Source: Clostridium polyendosporum
GTDB lineage: Bacteria; Bacillota; Clostridia; Clostridiales; Clostridiaceae
NCBI RefSeq assembly: GCF_018332455.1
Contig: NZ_BOPZ01000026.1
Span: 1-53,672, forward strand
Length of the DNA: 53,672 bases
Direction of reading: 5' to 3'
The position numbers and the translations under genes were made by a program. Shown here piece after piece: positions 25,355 to 32,937 of this stretch (positions are counted from its first letter, which is position 1; each line of letters opens with the position of its first letter). Under the pieces are notes generated by a model. It had not been told where the DNA came from, searched no databases, and saw only the letters and a program-made list of their open reading frames with translations.

Positions 25355-26485
25355 ATGAATATGCAGAGGTTTTGGTCTATAGTAAAAAAGGAATTTATTC
25401 AAATAAAGAGAGATAAGGCTAGTTTTGGGATTGCTATAATGATGCCGTTAATGATGATGCTTTTGTTTGGTTATGCTGTTACTACTCAGCTTGAAGATAT
25501 ATCTATGCTAGTATTAGATCAAAGTAATACTGTAGAAAGCCATGAGCTTATTAAAAGTTTTGAGAATACATCTTATTTTAAATTAATAGGCAAAGCCCAA
25601 AACATAGATAAGATTGAAAGTGAAATGAATGAAGGAAAGATTCATGCTGCACTTATAATTCCTCCTGATTATTCTAAAAGCTTGTTAAAAAAAGAAAGAC
25701 CCAAGGTACGATTTATTGTGGATGGTTCCGACCCAACTACTGCAAGAACTGCATTTAGTAGTGGTGTATTAGCCGTAGAAAGACATGGAATGAAGACAAT
25801 TGAAGCTAGTAATAGTAAGATACCTTCTAAGCTTAACATGGGAGGTATAGAAGTAAGTACTAAGGTTTTATATAATCCTACTTTAAGAAACCAAAACTAC
25901 ACTATTCCAGGACTTATTGGACTTATAATGCAAAATATAACTATAATTCTAACTGCTTTTGCTCTTGTAAGAGAAAAAGAGAGAGGTACAATCGAACAGC
26001 TTATTGTTTCACCTTTAAAGTCTTCAGAAATAATATTAGGTAAGCTTGTGCCTTATATTTTGATTGGTTTTGCAGATTTTATATATGCTTTACTGTTAGG
26101 AATATACTGGTTTAATGTTCCTGTTTCGGGAAGCATAGGACTTTTAATATTTTTGGGTTCAGGCTTCGTAATATGTGCACTTGCTATTGGAATACTAATT
26201 TCTACAGTGGCTAAAAATCAACTTCAGGCAATGCAAATGACTTTTTTAGCACTGCTGCCTAGTGTGCTTTTATCAGGATTCGTATTTCCAAGAGAAGCAA
26301 TGCCTAAGGTAATACAGTATTTAGGAAACTTAATTCCACTAACATATTTCTTAAACATATTAAGGGGTATTATATTAAAGGGTATAGGGATGAAATATTT
26401 GGTTAATGATGTAATACTATTGTTTGTACTAGGACTAGCACTTTTAGTATTAAGTATAATAAGATTTAGAAAGAAACTAGATTAA
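25355..26485 (+). CDS. ABC-2 type permease (YbhS/YbhR-like)
   Basis: 376 residues. A first membrane helix (about 22-42) is followed by an extracytoplasmic domain of ~150 residues, then five C-terminal helices from about 183 to 370, the standard ABC-2 arrangement. The coupling segment LVREKERGTIEQLIVSPLKSSEIILGK is typical of the family. The protein partners the ATPase and the HlyD-type adaptor just upstream. Only one permease gene is present, so it should act as a homodimer. The exported substrate is unknown. Confidence 0.9.
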   Translation: MNMQRFWSIVKKEFIQIKRDKASFGIAIMMPLMMMLLFGYAVTTQLEDISMLVLDQSNTVESHELIKSFENTSYFKLIGKAQNIDKIESEMNEGKIHAALIIPPDYSKSLLKKERPKVRFIVDGSDPTTARTAFSSGVLAVERHGMKTIEASNSKIPSKLNMGGIEVSTKVLYNPTLRNQNYTIPGLIGLIMQNITIILTAFALVREKERGTIEQLIVSPLKSSEIILGKLVPYILIGFADFIYALLLGIYWFNVPVSGSIGLLIFLGSGFVICALAIGILISTVAKNQLQAMQMTFLALLPSVLLSGFVFPREAMPKVIQYLGNLIPLTYFLNILRGIILKGIGMKYLVNDVILLFVLGLALLVLSIIRFRKKLD

Positions 26486-26508
26486 AATATCTCTAAGGAG
26501 TAACTTGA

Positions 26509-27000
26509 ATGAATGATATAAAAGTAGTTATATTTGATTGGGGAGATACCTTAATGAAAGATTTCAAAAATTATGATGGTCCAATGTATAACTGGCCGCA
26601 TATAGAGGTATTACCTAAGGTTGAGAAAATATTAAGTAAGGTATCTTCTTCATATGAGTGCTGTGTTGCTTCCAATGCAGGTTGTTCTGATGCAGAGTTA
26701 ATGAAGTTAGCTTTGAAACGTGGAGGTATAAGTAAGTACTTTCAATATTTTTTTACATCAAAGGAACTTAAATATAATAAATTAGATTATAATTTTTATT
26801 TAGAGATTACTAGAAGGTTAAAAGTTAAATCTAATGAATGTGTTATGATAGGAAATGATTATATAAATGACATTATTCCTGCGAAAGAGGTGGGGATGAA
26901 AACAATATTTATTTCTACAGATGATAATGTTAATTATAACAAAGCTGATTATATAATAAGATCTATGGAGGACTTATTAGTTATTTGGGATAAGATTTAA
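26509..27000 (+). CDS. HAD-family hydrolase with altered motif I
   Basis: 163 residues. Motif I is VIFDWGDTL: the nucleophile Asp is present, but the third position, normally the acid/base Asp of DxD, is Gly. Motif II is SNAG, and motifs III/IV are visible as a Lys (near KLDY) and IGNDYINDI. HADs with an altered second Asp often act on special substrates or by a different mechanism. It starts 23 bases after the permease stop, behind AAGGAG, so it is probably the last gene of the efflux operon. A small cap domain is possible around residues 20-50. Confidence 0.8.
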   Translation: MNDIKVVIFDWGDTLMKDFKNYDGPMYNWPHIEVLPKVEKILSKVSSSYECCVASNAGCSDAELMKLALKRGGISKYFQYFFTSKELKYNKLDYNFYLEITRRLKVKSNECVMIGNDYINDIIPAKEVGMKTIFISTDDNVNYNKADYIIRSMEDLLVIWDKI

Positions 27001-27063
27001 TATTAAACTATTCTTTTAAAATTTAATCTAATAAGTCTAACATTTCTTAAGAGGTTATCCATT

Positions 27064-27227
27064 ATGAAAAATAAAAAAATCAATTACATAATCATATTTG
27101 TTTTAATATTTGTACTTTTTATAGTTTTTTTGTAGCGTGCGGTTTTTACTACAAAACTTCTAAAAAAGAAAGTGAAGATATAACAGTCAATTTGAATATG
27201 TTAATATTTTTATTGGTAAGGCCTTGA
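27064..27227 (+). pseudogene. Frameshifted small lipoprotein remnant (T-run)
   Basis: ATG 27064, behind AGAGG, encodes MKNKKINYIIIFVLIFVLFI and then stops after VFL at 27133. The stop is caused by a run of seven T (27125-27131). With eight T the frame would continue FFVACGFYYKTSKKESEDIT and on to a stop at 27225, giving a signal sequence with lipobox-like VACG. It is either a decayed lipoprotein gene or one switched on and off by slippage in the T-run. The end overlaps the next promoter. Confidence 0.45.
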
Positions 27228-27251
27228 CAAGAGAGTTAAAACTTTTATAAT
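27224..27251 (+). promoter_or_regulatory. Strong promoter of the MORN-repeat gene
   Basis: TTGACA (27224-27229) and TATAAT (27246-27251), both perfect consensus, are 16 bp apart. A transcription start is expected near 27258, at the edge of the Fur box. Confidence 0.8.
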
Positions 27252-27258
27252 ATAGCAT

Positions 27259-27273
27259 TGATAATCATTATCA
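27259..27273. promoter_or_regulatory. Perfect Fur box
   Basis: TGATAAT-C-ATTATCA is an exact 7-1-7 Fur operator. It is embedded in a 25-bp palindrome with one unpaired central base (27254-27278) and overlaps the predicted transcription start. Iron-loaded Fur should repress the MORN gene. Confidence 0.88.
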
Positions 27274-27308
27274 ATGCTATGGTGATTATGGATAGGAGAG
27301 AATTTAAT

Positions 27309-27872
27309 ATGAATAAGATAAAATTAAGCAATGCTGGCTTGAGCAAATTTAAAATAGTTAATGTTGTAAGAAGTCCTATAACGAAGCATATTCATGGGGG
27401 AACTTATGTAGGTGACCGAAAGAATGGTAAGATGGAGGGGGAAGGAACTTACTTTTACAATGATGGCAGTAAATATGTAGGACAATGGCATGATGATCAA
27501 ATGGATGGACAGGGTACTTTTATGTGGGCTAGAGGGGAAAAATATATAGGTGAATGGAAGAACGATGAAAAACATGGATATGGAATATATACCTGGGCAG
27601 ATGGTGAAAAATATATAGGATATTGGGAAAATGGAGAAAAAAGTGGTCAGGGTATTTATACTTGGTCAGATGGAGACACTTATATAGGTGAATGGAATAA
27701 TGATTTAAGGCATGGTGAAGGTATTCATACATGGGCAGATGGAGAAAAATATATTGGGCAGTGGCAAAATGATAACAGAGAAGGAAAAGGGATGTATATA
27801 TGTAATGATGGAAAAATTTATACGGGAGAGTTTAAAGATAATAAATTAGAAAAAGAAAACTTTAATATATAA
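27309..27872 (+). CDS. MORN-repeat protein under Fur control
   Basis: 187 residues from the ATG eight bases after AGGAGAG. After a ~30-residue leader come six full 23-residue MORN repeats beginning at Tyr33, Tyr56, Tyr79, Tyr102, Tyr125 and Tyr148, plus a partial one at Tyr171. Each is of the form Y-I/V-G-x-W-x-N/D-D/G-x(3)-G-x-G-x-Y/F-x-W-x-D/R-G. MORN repeats form an elongated beta sheet and usually mediate protein or membrane contacts. There is no signal peptide or membrane segment, so it should be cytoplasmic. No enzyme domain is attached. It is a single gene. The link to iron comes only from the operator and is a prediction; the function is unknown. Confidence 0.88.
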   Translation: MNKIKLSNAGLSKFKIVNVVRSPITKHIHGGTYVGDRKNGKMEGEGTYFYNDGSKYVGQWHDDQMDGQGTFMWARGEKYIGEWKNDEKHGYGIYTWADGEKYIGYWENGEKSGQGIYTWSDGDTYIGEWNNDLRHGEGIHTWADGEKYIGQWQNDNREGKGMYICNDGKIYTGEFKDNKLEKENFNI

Positions 27873-27937
27873 CTTAAACTTCTTACATGAATAATGATGT
27901 CTATCCACTGAATAGTCTAGTTTTAATACTCATGGTC

Positions 27938-28015
27938 TTAAGCCTTTTCAAAGGCTAGCATAGTATTTTCTGGGTAATATCCACTAAAGCCTCTATGAGC
28001 AATGTTCAAAGCCAT
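27938..28015 (-). pseudogene. Glycerophosphodiester phosphodiesterase, N-terminal remnant
   Basis: Reading leftward from 28015: MALNIAHRGFSGYYPENTML followed by AFEKA and a stop. HRG and ENT are the conserved catalytic-entry motifs of the GDPD family (UgpQ/GlpQ). The remaining ~210 residues are absent, and the DNA beyond shows only stops. It is a stump of a deleted gene. The rest of the 300-bp gap (27873-28171) has no other gene that I can see. Confidence 0.75.
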
Positions 28016-28124
28016 AAGTATCATTACTTCAATCTTAATATTATAATTATAAATTACTATAAAAAATATAAAGGTAGGGTTAATGTTTAATTAAATTTAT
28101 TTATAGGAAAAAATTATTATAATA

Positions 28125-28156
28125 AAATAAGGAACTACTGGTGTAGCTCCTTATTT
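28125..28156. terminator. Terminator of the antiporter gene
   Basis: AAATAAGGAACTAC pairs with GTAGCTCCTTATTT (one mismatch) around a TGGT loop. A/T-rich flanks allow function on the leftward strand. Confidence 0.7.
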
Positions 28157-28171
28157 ATTAATTTATACATA

Positions 28172-29368
28172 TTAGGCTGCTTTTTTTCTATCAAGTTTAT
28201 GTTCAACTTTATGTGAGAATACGATTTTTAACAATATAGGTGTTATTAAAGTTGTTATTAATACAACTACCAGAGTGGGGATAAATAGTTCAGAAGATAT
28301 TATACCACTTTGTAAACCTATATTAGTTGTAATTAGTGCTACTTCTCCTCTTGAAACCATACCAGTACCTATCTGTAAAGATTCAGATGTACTCATACCA
28401 ACCCATTTGGCAGGCAAACTGCATCCTATTACTTTACCTATAATAGCTACAACTAACAAAATCAATGTAAGTAATATTATATTTAAAGTTATGTCTTTCA
28501 TATTTACACTTAATCCTATACTAGCAAAAAATATAGGTGTTAAAAATAGCGTCGATATTGTTTTAACTCTTTTTTCAATATAGTGCTTATGTGAAACAGA
28601 AGATAACATAAGTCCACATACATAAGCTCCTGTAATAGCAGCAATACCTAGTTCTTCTGCTAAGAAAGCAAATAGTAAAGTTAAACCAATAGAAAATACG
28701 GCAATTCTTTGAGATGATCCTGCTTTTTTAGTATATTTATCTATGTATCTTGGTAAAAATGCTATTGCAGCTACAGATGCCGTACAAAATATTAATACCT
28801 GTCCTACAACTTTTAATAATTGTAATAAAACGTCACCACCGCCAGCTACCTGTGAGCTTTGTGCTAATACAAGAACAAAAGAGATTATAATCAGGCCCAA
28901 AATATCATCTATAACAGCTGCTCCTAAAATATTTATTCCTGCTCTTGTATTTAATTTGTTCATTTCAGTTAGTGTTTGAACTGATATAGTTACACTGGTA
29001 GCAGTTAAAATTACTCCTATAAATATACTTTCCCATAAGTTATCATACATAAAGTAAGCTGGTAGAAATCCTAATACAAGAGGAACAATAATACCTCCTA
29101 TAGCAATTAATAAAGAAGAGGGTCCAGCTTTTTTAAGTTCATCTAAGTTAGTCTCAAGGCCTGCTAAAAACATAAGCATTACAACGCCTAATTCTGCTAA
29201 CAACTTTATATGTTCACTTTCATGAACAATTCCTAATATAGAGGGACCTATTATTACTCCTGCGATTAAAGCTCCTAGAACTTGAGGTTGTTTGAATTTT
29301 TTACTTATTATACTTCCTAGTTTAGTAAAAATTAAAATTATAGCTATATCTAAAAAAACTTTATGCAT
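28172..29368 (-). CDS. Cation:proton antiporter of the CPA2 (Kef/NapA) family
   Basis: 398 residues, almost all in about 12-13 membrane helices. It has the CPA2 opening (LGSIISKKFKQPQVLGALIAGVIIGP) and the ion-binding helix GAAVIDDILGL, where the paired Asp residues mark the electrogenic antiporter type. Near the C-terminus MVSRGEVALITTNIG is the family's late signature. There is no C-terminal TrkA-N (RCK) domain, so it is a bare membrane module exchanging Na+ or K+ for H+. It reads leftward from a strong promoter with an unusually long leader. Confidence 0.9.
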   Translation of the reverse strand: MHKVFLDIAIILIFTKLGSIISKKFKQPQVLGALIAGVIIGPSILGIVHESEHIKLLAELGVVMLMFLAGLETNLDELKKAGPSSLLIAIGGIIVPLVLGFLPAYFMYDNLWESIFIGVILTATSVTISVQTLTEMNKLNTRAGINILGAAVIDDILGLIIISFVLVLAQSSQVAGGGDVLLQLLKVVGQVLIFCTASVAAIAFLPRYIDKYTKKAGSSQRIAVFSIGLTLLFAFLAEELGIAAITGAYVCGLMLSSVSHKHYIEKRVKTISTLFLTPIFFASIGLSVNMKDITLNIILLTLILLVVAIIGKVIGCSLPAKWVGMSTSESLQIGTGMVSRGEVALITTNIGLQSGIISSELFIPTLVVVLITTLITPILLKIVFSHKVEHKLDRKKAA

Positions 29369-29520
29369 TTCTCTTCAACTCCTTAAACTAATATTTATAA
29401 AATATAAAATAAGAAGCAGGAGAATATAGTTGCCCTCCAAATACAAGTCTTTCAAGCTTAAACAAAAGACTTTATATTAACTTTAATTACGATTTTACTA
29501 AAACAATATGAAAATGTCAA
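29369..29520 (-). promoter_or_regulatory. Antiporter promoter and ~117-nt structured leader
   Basis: On the minus strand, TTGACA (29520-29515) and TAAAAT (29497-29492) are 17 bp apart. The leader to the ATG is about 117 nt. It contains a perfect 8-bp hairpin AAGTCTTT/AAAGACTT and a GGAG...CTCC pair. It is not one of the ion riboswitches I know (ykoK, yybP, ydaO) by motif. Confidence 0.55.
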
Positions 29521-29563
29521 CCGTTTAATGTGGTATATTAAACCTTATAACTCAACTATTTTA

Positions 29564-29607
29564 TTTGCTACCATTTCATGAAGTGAAATCTGGCTAAAAG
29601 TTAATAG
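29564..29607 (+). repeat. Dispersed hairpin element, copy 4 of 5
   Basis: TTTGCTACC precedes the core ATTTCA-TGAAG-TGAAAT (29573-29589), followed by CTGGCTAAAAG. It lies between the antiporter promoter and the 3' end of the kinase gene. Confidence 0.7.
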
Positions 29608-29629
29608 ATTTGATATCTATTAACTTTAA

Positions 29630-30910
29630 TTAATTATATATATCAGAAAATTCTATTTTAATTCTTTCTATTCTATTTTCATTTGTATAAGTACTAAATT
29701 CAGACGGATTTTCATATTCAGGTAACATTTTTACAGGAAGTTCTATTTTGAATTCGCTTCCCTTACCTGGAGTACTTTCTAATTTAATATCTCCATTATG
29801 TAGAACTACTAGTTCCTTAACTAATGAAAGACCTATGCCGCTACCTTCTCTATTTCTAGATAAAGATTTATCTATCTGGATAAACTTTTCAAATATAGAA
29901 GATTGTTTTTCAGTAGGTATTCCTATTCCTGTGTCTTTAATAGATATAACTACACTATTTATTTTATCATATAAAGTTACTTCTATACTTCCTCCACTAG
30001 GTGTGAATTTTACACAATTTGATAATAGATTTAATATTATTCTTTCCATTGCATCTGGATCAAAGGCCATGATTTTTTCTTCTATTTCTGTATCAAAAGT
30101 AATAAAAATACCTTTACTTTCTACATAGTCAACTACTGATAGCACAATATTTTCTACAACATTTACTATATCTTTATTTTGAAAGTGCGTAAAAAAATGA
30201 CCAGCATCAATCTTTGTTATATCTATAAGGTTGCTTATAATTCTAAGTAATCTATAGCAATTTTGTCTCATTATAGATATATATTTTTCTATGCCTTTAT
30301 CTTCTAATTTAACTGAGCTATTCTTTAATTCTATAACCTGAAGAGCACTAAAAATTAAATTTAAAGGAGTTCTCAGTTCATGAGAAATGTTTGAAAAGAA
30401 ATTAGTTTTTAATTTATCATGGTATATCAAGTCCTTAATGATCTTTTCATTTTTTTCATTATGCTTATGATCTGTTATATCAATACCTAGGGACATTAAG
30501 CCTTTACGGGTTCCATCATCATTGAAAAGAGGTATTCTTAAAATATCATAAACTTTATTTATTTTCTCTTTCTCATTAAAGATAATTTCTTCATGTCTAT
30601 GTATAGAATCCAACTGCCATGCTTCTATATCTTTGCTTTCCCAACGAGCTAACATGTATTTTGATGGAATTGATATATTGATTAACTCGTTAATATTCTT
30701 ATTTTTATAATCTTTTTCCTTTATATCTAATAAGTTTAAAGCAGTTTTATTTATTTCAAGAAACTTACCTTCAGGATCTTTAAAGTAAACTATGTTAGGA
30801 GTAGAATTTATTAATGTACTTAACAAACTTTCAGTATTAGATAACAATCTTTCAGCTAGTTTACGTTTAAATATATTAACGATTACAAAACCCATTCCAA
30901 GAATAATCAT
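29630..30910 (-). CDS. PAS-domain sensor histidine kinase, 5'-truncated
   Basis: 426 residues from the first ATG. A hydrophobic N-terminus leads into a PAS domain (about 27-150), a dimerisation/phosphoacceptor helix with FFSNISHELRTPLNLIF, and a complete HATPase (N box LLSNCVKFTP, DTGIGIP, GSGIGLSLVK, TPGKGSEFKIELP). The frame is open for another 43 codons upstream, to a stop at 31040-31042. That stretch encodes a plausible extracellular tail (GRIFTLHADYKDIPEG) and the rest of a membrane helix, but it contains no start codon. So the original sensor domain has been lost. It may still be expressed as a stump, or it may be a pseudogene. No response regulator gene is adjacent. Confidence 0.8.
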   Translation of the reverse strand: MIILGMGFVIVNIFKRKLAERLLSNTESLLSTLINSTPNIVYFKDPEGKFLEINKTALNLLDIKEKDYKNKNINELINISIPSKYMLARWESKDIEAWQLDSIHRHEEIIFNEKEKINKVYDILRIPLFNDDGTRKGLMSLGIDITDHKHNEKNEKIIKDLIYHDKLKTNFFSNISHELRTPLNLIFSALQVIELKNSSVKLEDKGIEKYISIMRQNCYRLLRIISNLIDITKIDAGHFFTHFQNKDIVNVVENIVLSVVDYVESKGIFITFDTEIEEKIMAFDPDAMERIILNLLSNCVKFTPSGGSIEVTLYDKINSVVISIKDTGIGIPTEKQSSIFEKFIQIDKSLSRNREGSGIGLSLVKELVVLHNGDIKLESTPGKGSEFKIELPVKMLPEYENPSEFSTYTNENRIERIKIEFSDIYN

Positions 30911-31132
30911 GCAGATAATAATAGATATAAGATATAAAGCTAACTTTTTAGAAATATTATAAGATGTTGAAGGTTTGTTAACTATTTCTGAACCTTCTGG
31001 AATGTCTTTATAATCTGCGTGTAGTGTAAAAATCCTTCCTTAAAACTTGATTAGAATAGAGAGACTCAAGGTTAAGCTCTTTGAATAGTTTTCAAAATCA
31101 TACCAATTAAAATATTAACACAACTTTTTAAA

Positions 31133-31175
31133 TTATATATCAGAAAGTTCTATTCTTATTTTTTCTACGTTATAT
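31133..31175 (-). pseudogene. C-terminal tail of a lost paralogous histidine kinase
   Basis: Leftward, the frame reads VLYNVEKIRIELSDI and a stop. This closely matches the C-terminus of the kinase at 29630 (NRIERIKIEFSDIYN), and the DNA is also similar. It indicates that a second, tandem kinase gene once lay upstream and has been deleted. Confidence 0.65.
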
Positions 31176-31176
31176 A

Positions 31177-31248
31177 ACACAAAACTCCTTGTATGACACA
31201 AAACTCCTTGTATGACACAAAACTCCTTGTATGACACAAAACTCCTTT
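31177..31248. repeat. 19-bp tandem repeat, 3.8 copies
   Basis: The unit ACACAAAACTCCTTGTATG is repeated perfectly at 31177, 31196 and 31215, with a partial fourth copy at 31234. There are no spacers, so it is not CRISPR. It lies at the edge of the kinase remnant and may mark the deletion junction. Confidence 0.9.
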
Positions 31249-31415
31249 AATTCGAGTATATATTGAAAAAATTTATCTTTTAAAAATGACTTAATAAACA
31301 ATACATTAATTTAATCAAATTATCAAGGTAGTGGTATAAGGTACATAGATATAACAATTATATGGTATAATAATTATATGGATATTATTGGTGTGAAGGC
31401 GAGGTGAAAGATTTT

Positions 31416-32255
31416 ATGAAGAAGTATATTTTTGAGGGAAAAGCCATATGTAGTGAATTTAATATAGGCAACTTAAGCCGTGAGTTTGGTATTAATAGGA
31501 AGATTAAGTGGGAAGAAGCACTTATTCTTAAAAGAGATGCTTTAGAAGGTATTTTCTCAGATGTTGAAAATAAGATGGTATATATATACTATTTTGGAGC
31601 TATAGTTTTTGTGAATTTTCAGAATAAAGATATAAATGCTTTTATAGAAAGGATAAGGAAAATACCTAATAGTATAAAGAGTATAAATAAAGATATGGTC
31701 TATGATTGTACGGAGAGTTTTGAAATTATAGTGGATGAGAATAGTGACGAACAGTTAGGAAATGAAGAGTTAATTCTTAGAAAGATCGAGAGTTATCATT
31801 TAGATATAACAGCACTAGTTGTCGCAAAATCTGTAGCTCTGGAAACTATAGAGAAGAGAATGGATGTAGTGTTTGATGAAGTAGAAAAAATAACAGATTC
31901 CTTAAAAAGAGGAAAGTTAGATATAAAGGAGAAAAAAATTACTTCAATAATAGGTAGAATTCTTTCTTTTAAATATAATACTATTTCATATATCATGCTT
32001 TTAGATAAACCAGATATAACATGGGATAATGAGAGCGCCGAAAAGATTTTTAATAACCTTGCAGATTTGTTTGAACTAAACGATAGATATGAAAATCTAA
32101 GTGCTAAATCGCAAATTTTACTAGATACTACTGAAATATTTGCAAACCTAAGTCATTCAAGAAGAGCAAATATACTTGAGATTATAATAATTGTACTTAT
32201 TCTAATTGAGGTAATTATGGCTTTTGGAGAACCTATAATGAGTTTAATTAAATAG
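31416..32255 (+). CDS. RMD1/YagE-family (DUF155) membrane protein
   Basis: 279 residues from the ATG eight bases after GAGGTGA. The N-terminal part contains MVYIYYFGAIVFVNF, typical of the DUF155 domain. A helical segment (VAKSVALETIEKRMDVVFDEVEKI) follows, then a single C-terminal membrane helix (about 251-271, ILEIIIIVLILIEVIMAFGEP). RMD1-type proteins occur in yeast mitochondria and many bacteria; their biochemical role is unknown. The bulk of the protein should be cytoplasmic with a tail anchor. It is a single gene ending at a good terminator. Confidence 0.8.
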   Translation: MKKYIFEGKAICSEFNIGNLSREFGINRKIKWEEALILKRDALEGIFSDVENKMVYIYYFGAIVFVNFQNKDINAFIERIRKIPNSIKSINKDMVYDCTESFEIIVDENSDEQLGNEELILRKIESYHLDITALVVAKSVALETIEKRMDVVFDEVEKITDSLKRGKLDIKEKKITSIIGRILSFKYNTISYIMLLDKPDITWDNESAEKIFNNLADLFELNDRYENLSAKSQILLDTTEIFANLSHSRRANILEIIIIVLILIEVIMAFGEPIMSLIK

Positions 32256-32357
32256 AAGACATTTTTTTGTCTGTTTACAGTAATTATTTCTAATAAACTA
32301 GCATATAACTGAAAGTAAAGGTATTCATAAAACGTCTTAAGTGTAGATACAGAAGAA

Positions 32358-32385
32358 AGAACCAGCGATATTTCGCTGGTTTTTA
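32358..32385 (+). terminator. Terminator between RMD1-type and glutaredoxin-type genes
   Basis: AACCAGCGA pairs with TCGCTGGTT around TATT and is followed by TTTT. Confidence 0.88.
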
Positions 32386-32399
32386 ATATCAAACTTTCA

Positions 32400-32627
32400 T
32401 TATAGTCCTAAGGCTTTATCTATAGCACCTTTATCAAAACCAATTATAACTGTTCCATTAATATCAAGAACTGGAACCCCCATTTGTCTTGACTTTTTAA
32501 CCATTTCTTCTCTAGCAGACATATCGTCTTGAACGTTTAGCTCTTGGAAATCCATTCCCTGTGACCTTAAGTAGCTTTTGGCTTTAACACACCAAGGGCA
32601 TGAATTTGTAGTATATAATTTTATCAT
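32400..32627 (-). CDS. Glutaredoxin-like protein (NrdH/YruB type)
   Basis: 75 residues of the thioredoxin fold. The redox site is CPWC (10-13), followed by a helix. The substrate-binding cis-proline is in GVPVLDI, and GTVIIGFDKGAIDKAL is the NrdH/YruB-type C-terminus. Such small proteins transfer electrons to ribonucleotide reductase or reduce protein disulfides, often fed by thioredoxin reductase rather than glutathione. It reads leftward. Its promoter carries the same TACC-N7-GGTA dyad as the TrxR-like gene at 17886, suggesting the two are co-regulated partners. Confidence 0.88.
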   Translation of the reverse strand: MIKLYTTNSCPWCVKAKSYLRSQGMDFQELNVQDDMSAREEMVKKSRQMGVPVLDINGTVIIGFDKGAIDKALGL

Positions 32628-32677
32628 AATACTTCACTCCTTATTAAGAAAAAATCATTATCTATACCTATGATTAT

Positions 32678-32706
32678 ATTATACCAAGTGGGGGTATTTT
32701 GTGCAA
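32678..32706 (-). promoter_or_regulatory. Glutaredoxin promoter with CsoR-like dyad
   Basis: On the minus strand, TTGCAC (32706-32701) and TATAAT (32683-32678) are 17 bp apart. The inverted repeat ATACC-N7-GGTAT (32681-32697) lies in the spacer and over the -10 box. On the minus strand it reads TACCCCCACTTGGTA, like the dyad at 17818. Confidence 0.6.
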
Positions 32707-32937
32707 TGTTTTCAAATATTTTTTCTATATTTTATGACAGATATTATTGTATACCTTAGTAGTATATGATAAAAAGATTCAATTATGTTATAAAGAAAAT
32801 TTTGTTGAAACATTTCTCTATATATTTGCATATAATTAAAGTTAAGAAAACAAATAAATCAAGAAGTAAATACAGAATATTATTTACCTAAAATATTATT
32901 AAAATTATTTGTGATTTTAAATGTGGGGGTACAAAAT
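32707..32937 (+). other. Intergenic region upstream of the GH13 gene
   Basis: About 230 AT-rich bases between the divergent glutaredoxin promoter and the GH13 start. No clear -35/-10 pair, hairpin or small gene was found, apart from the ribosome-binding site GGGGG before 32938. Confidence 0.5.

Noticed and set aside
27309-27872. Possible CRISPR-like or satellite repeat
   Set aside because: The ~69-bp periodicity is the coding sequence of 23-residue MORN repeats in one frame.
28172-29368. Plus-strand frames of 78-102 residues inside the antiporter gene
   Set aside because: They are antisense shadows of a long membrane protein gene with clear family motifs and have no ribosome-binding sites.
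29369-29520. c-di-AMP (ydaO) riboswitch ahead of the antiporter
   Set aside because: The leader is too short, and the conserved ydaO blocks are not visible.
31177-31248. Possible CRISPR array
   Set aside because: The 19-bp units are directly adjacent with no spacers, and no cas gene is present; it is a plain tandem repeat.
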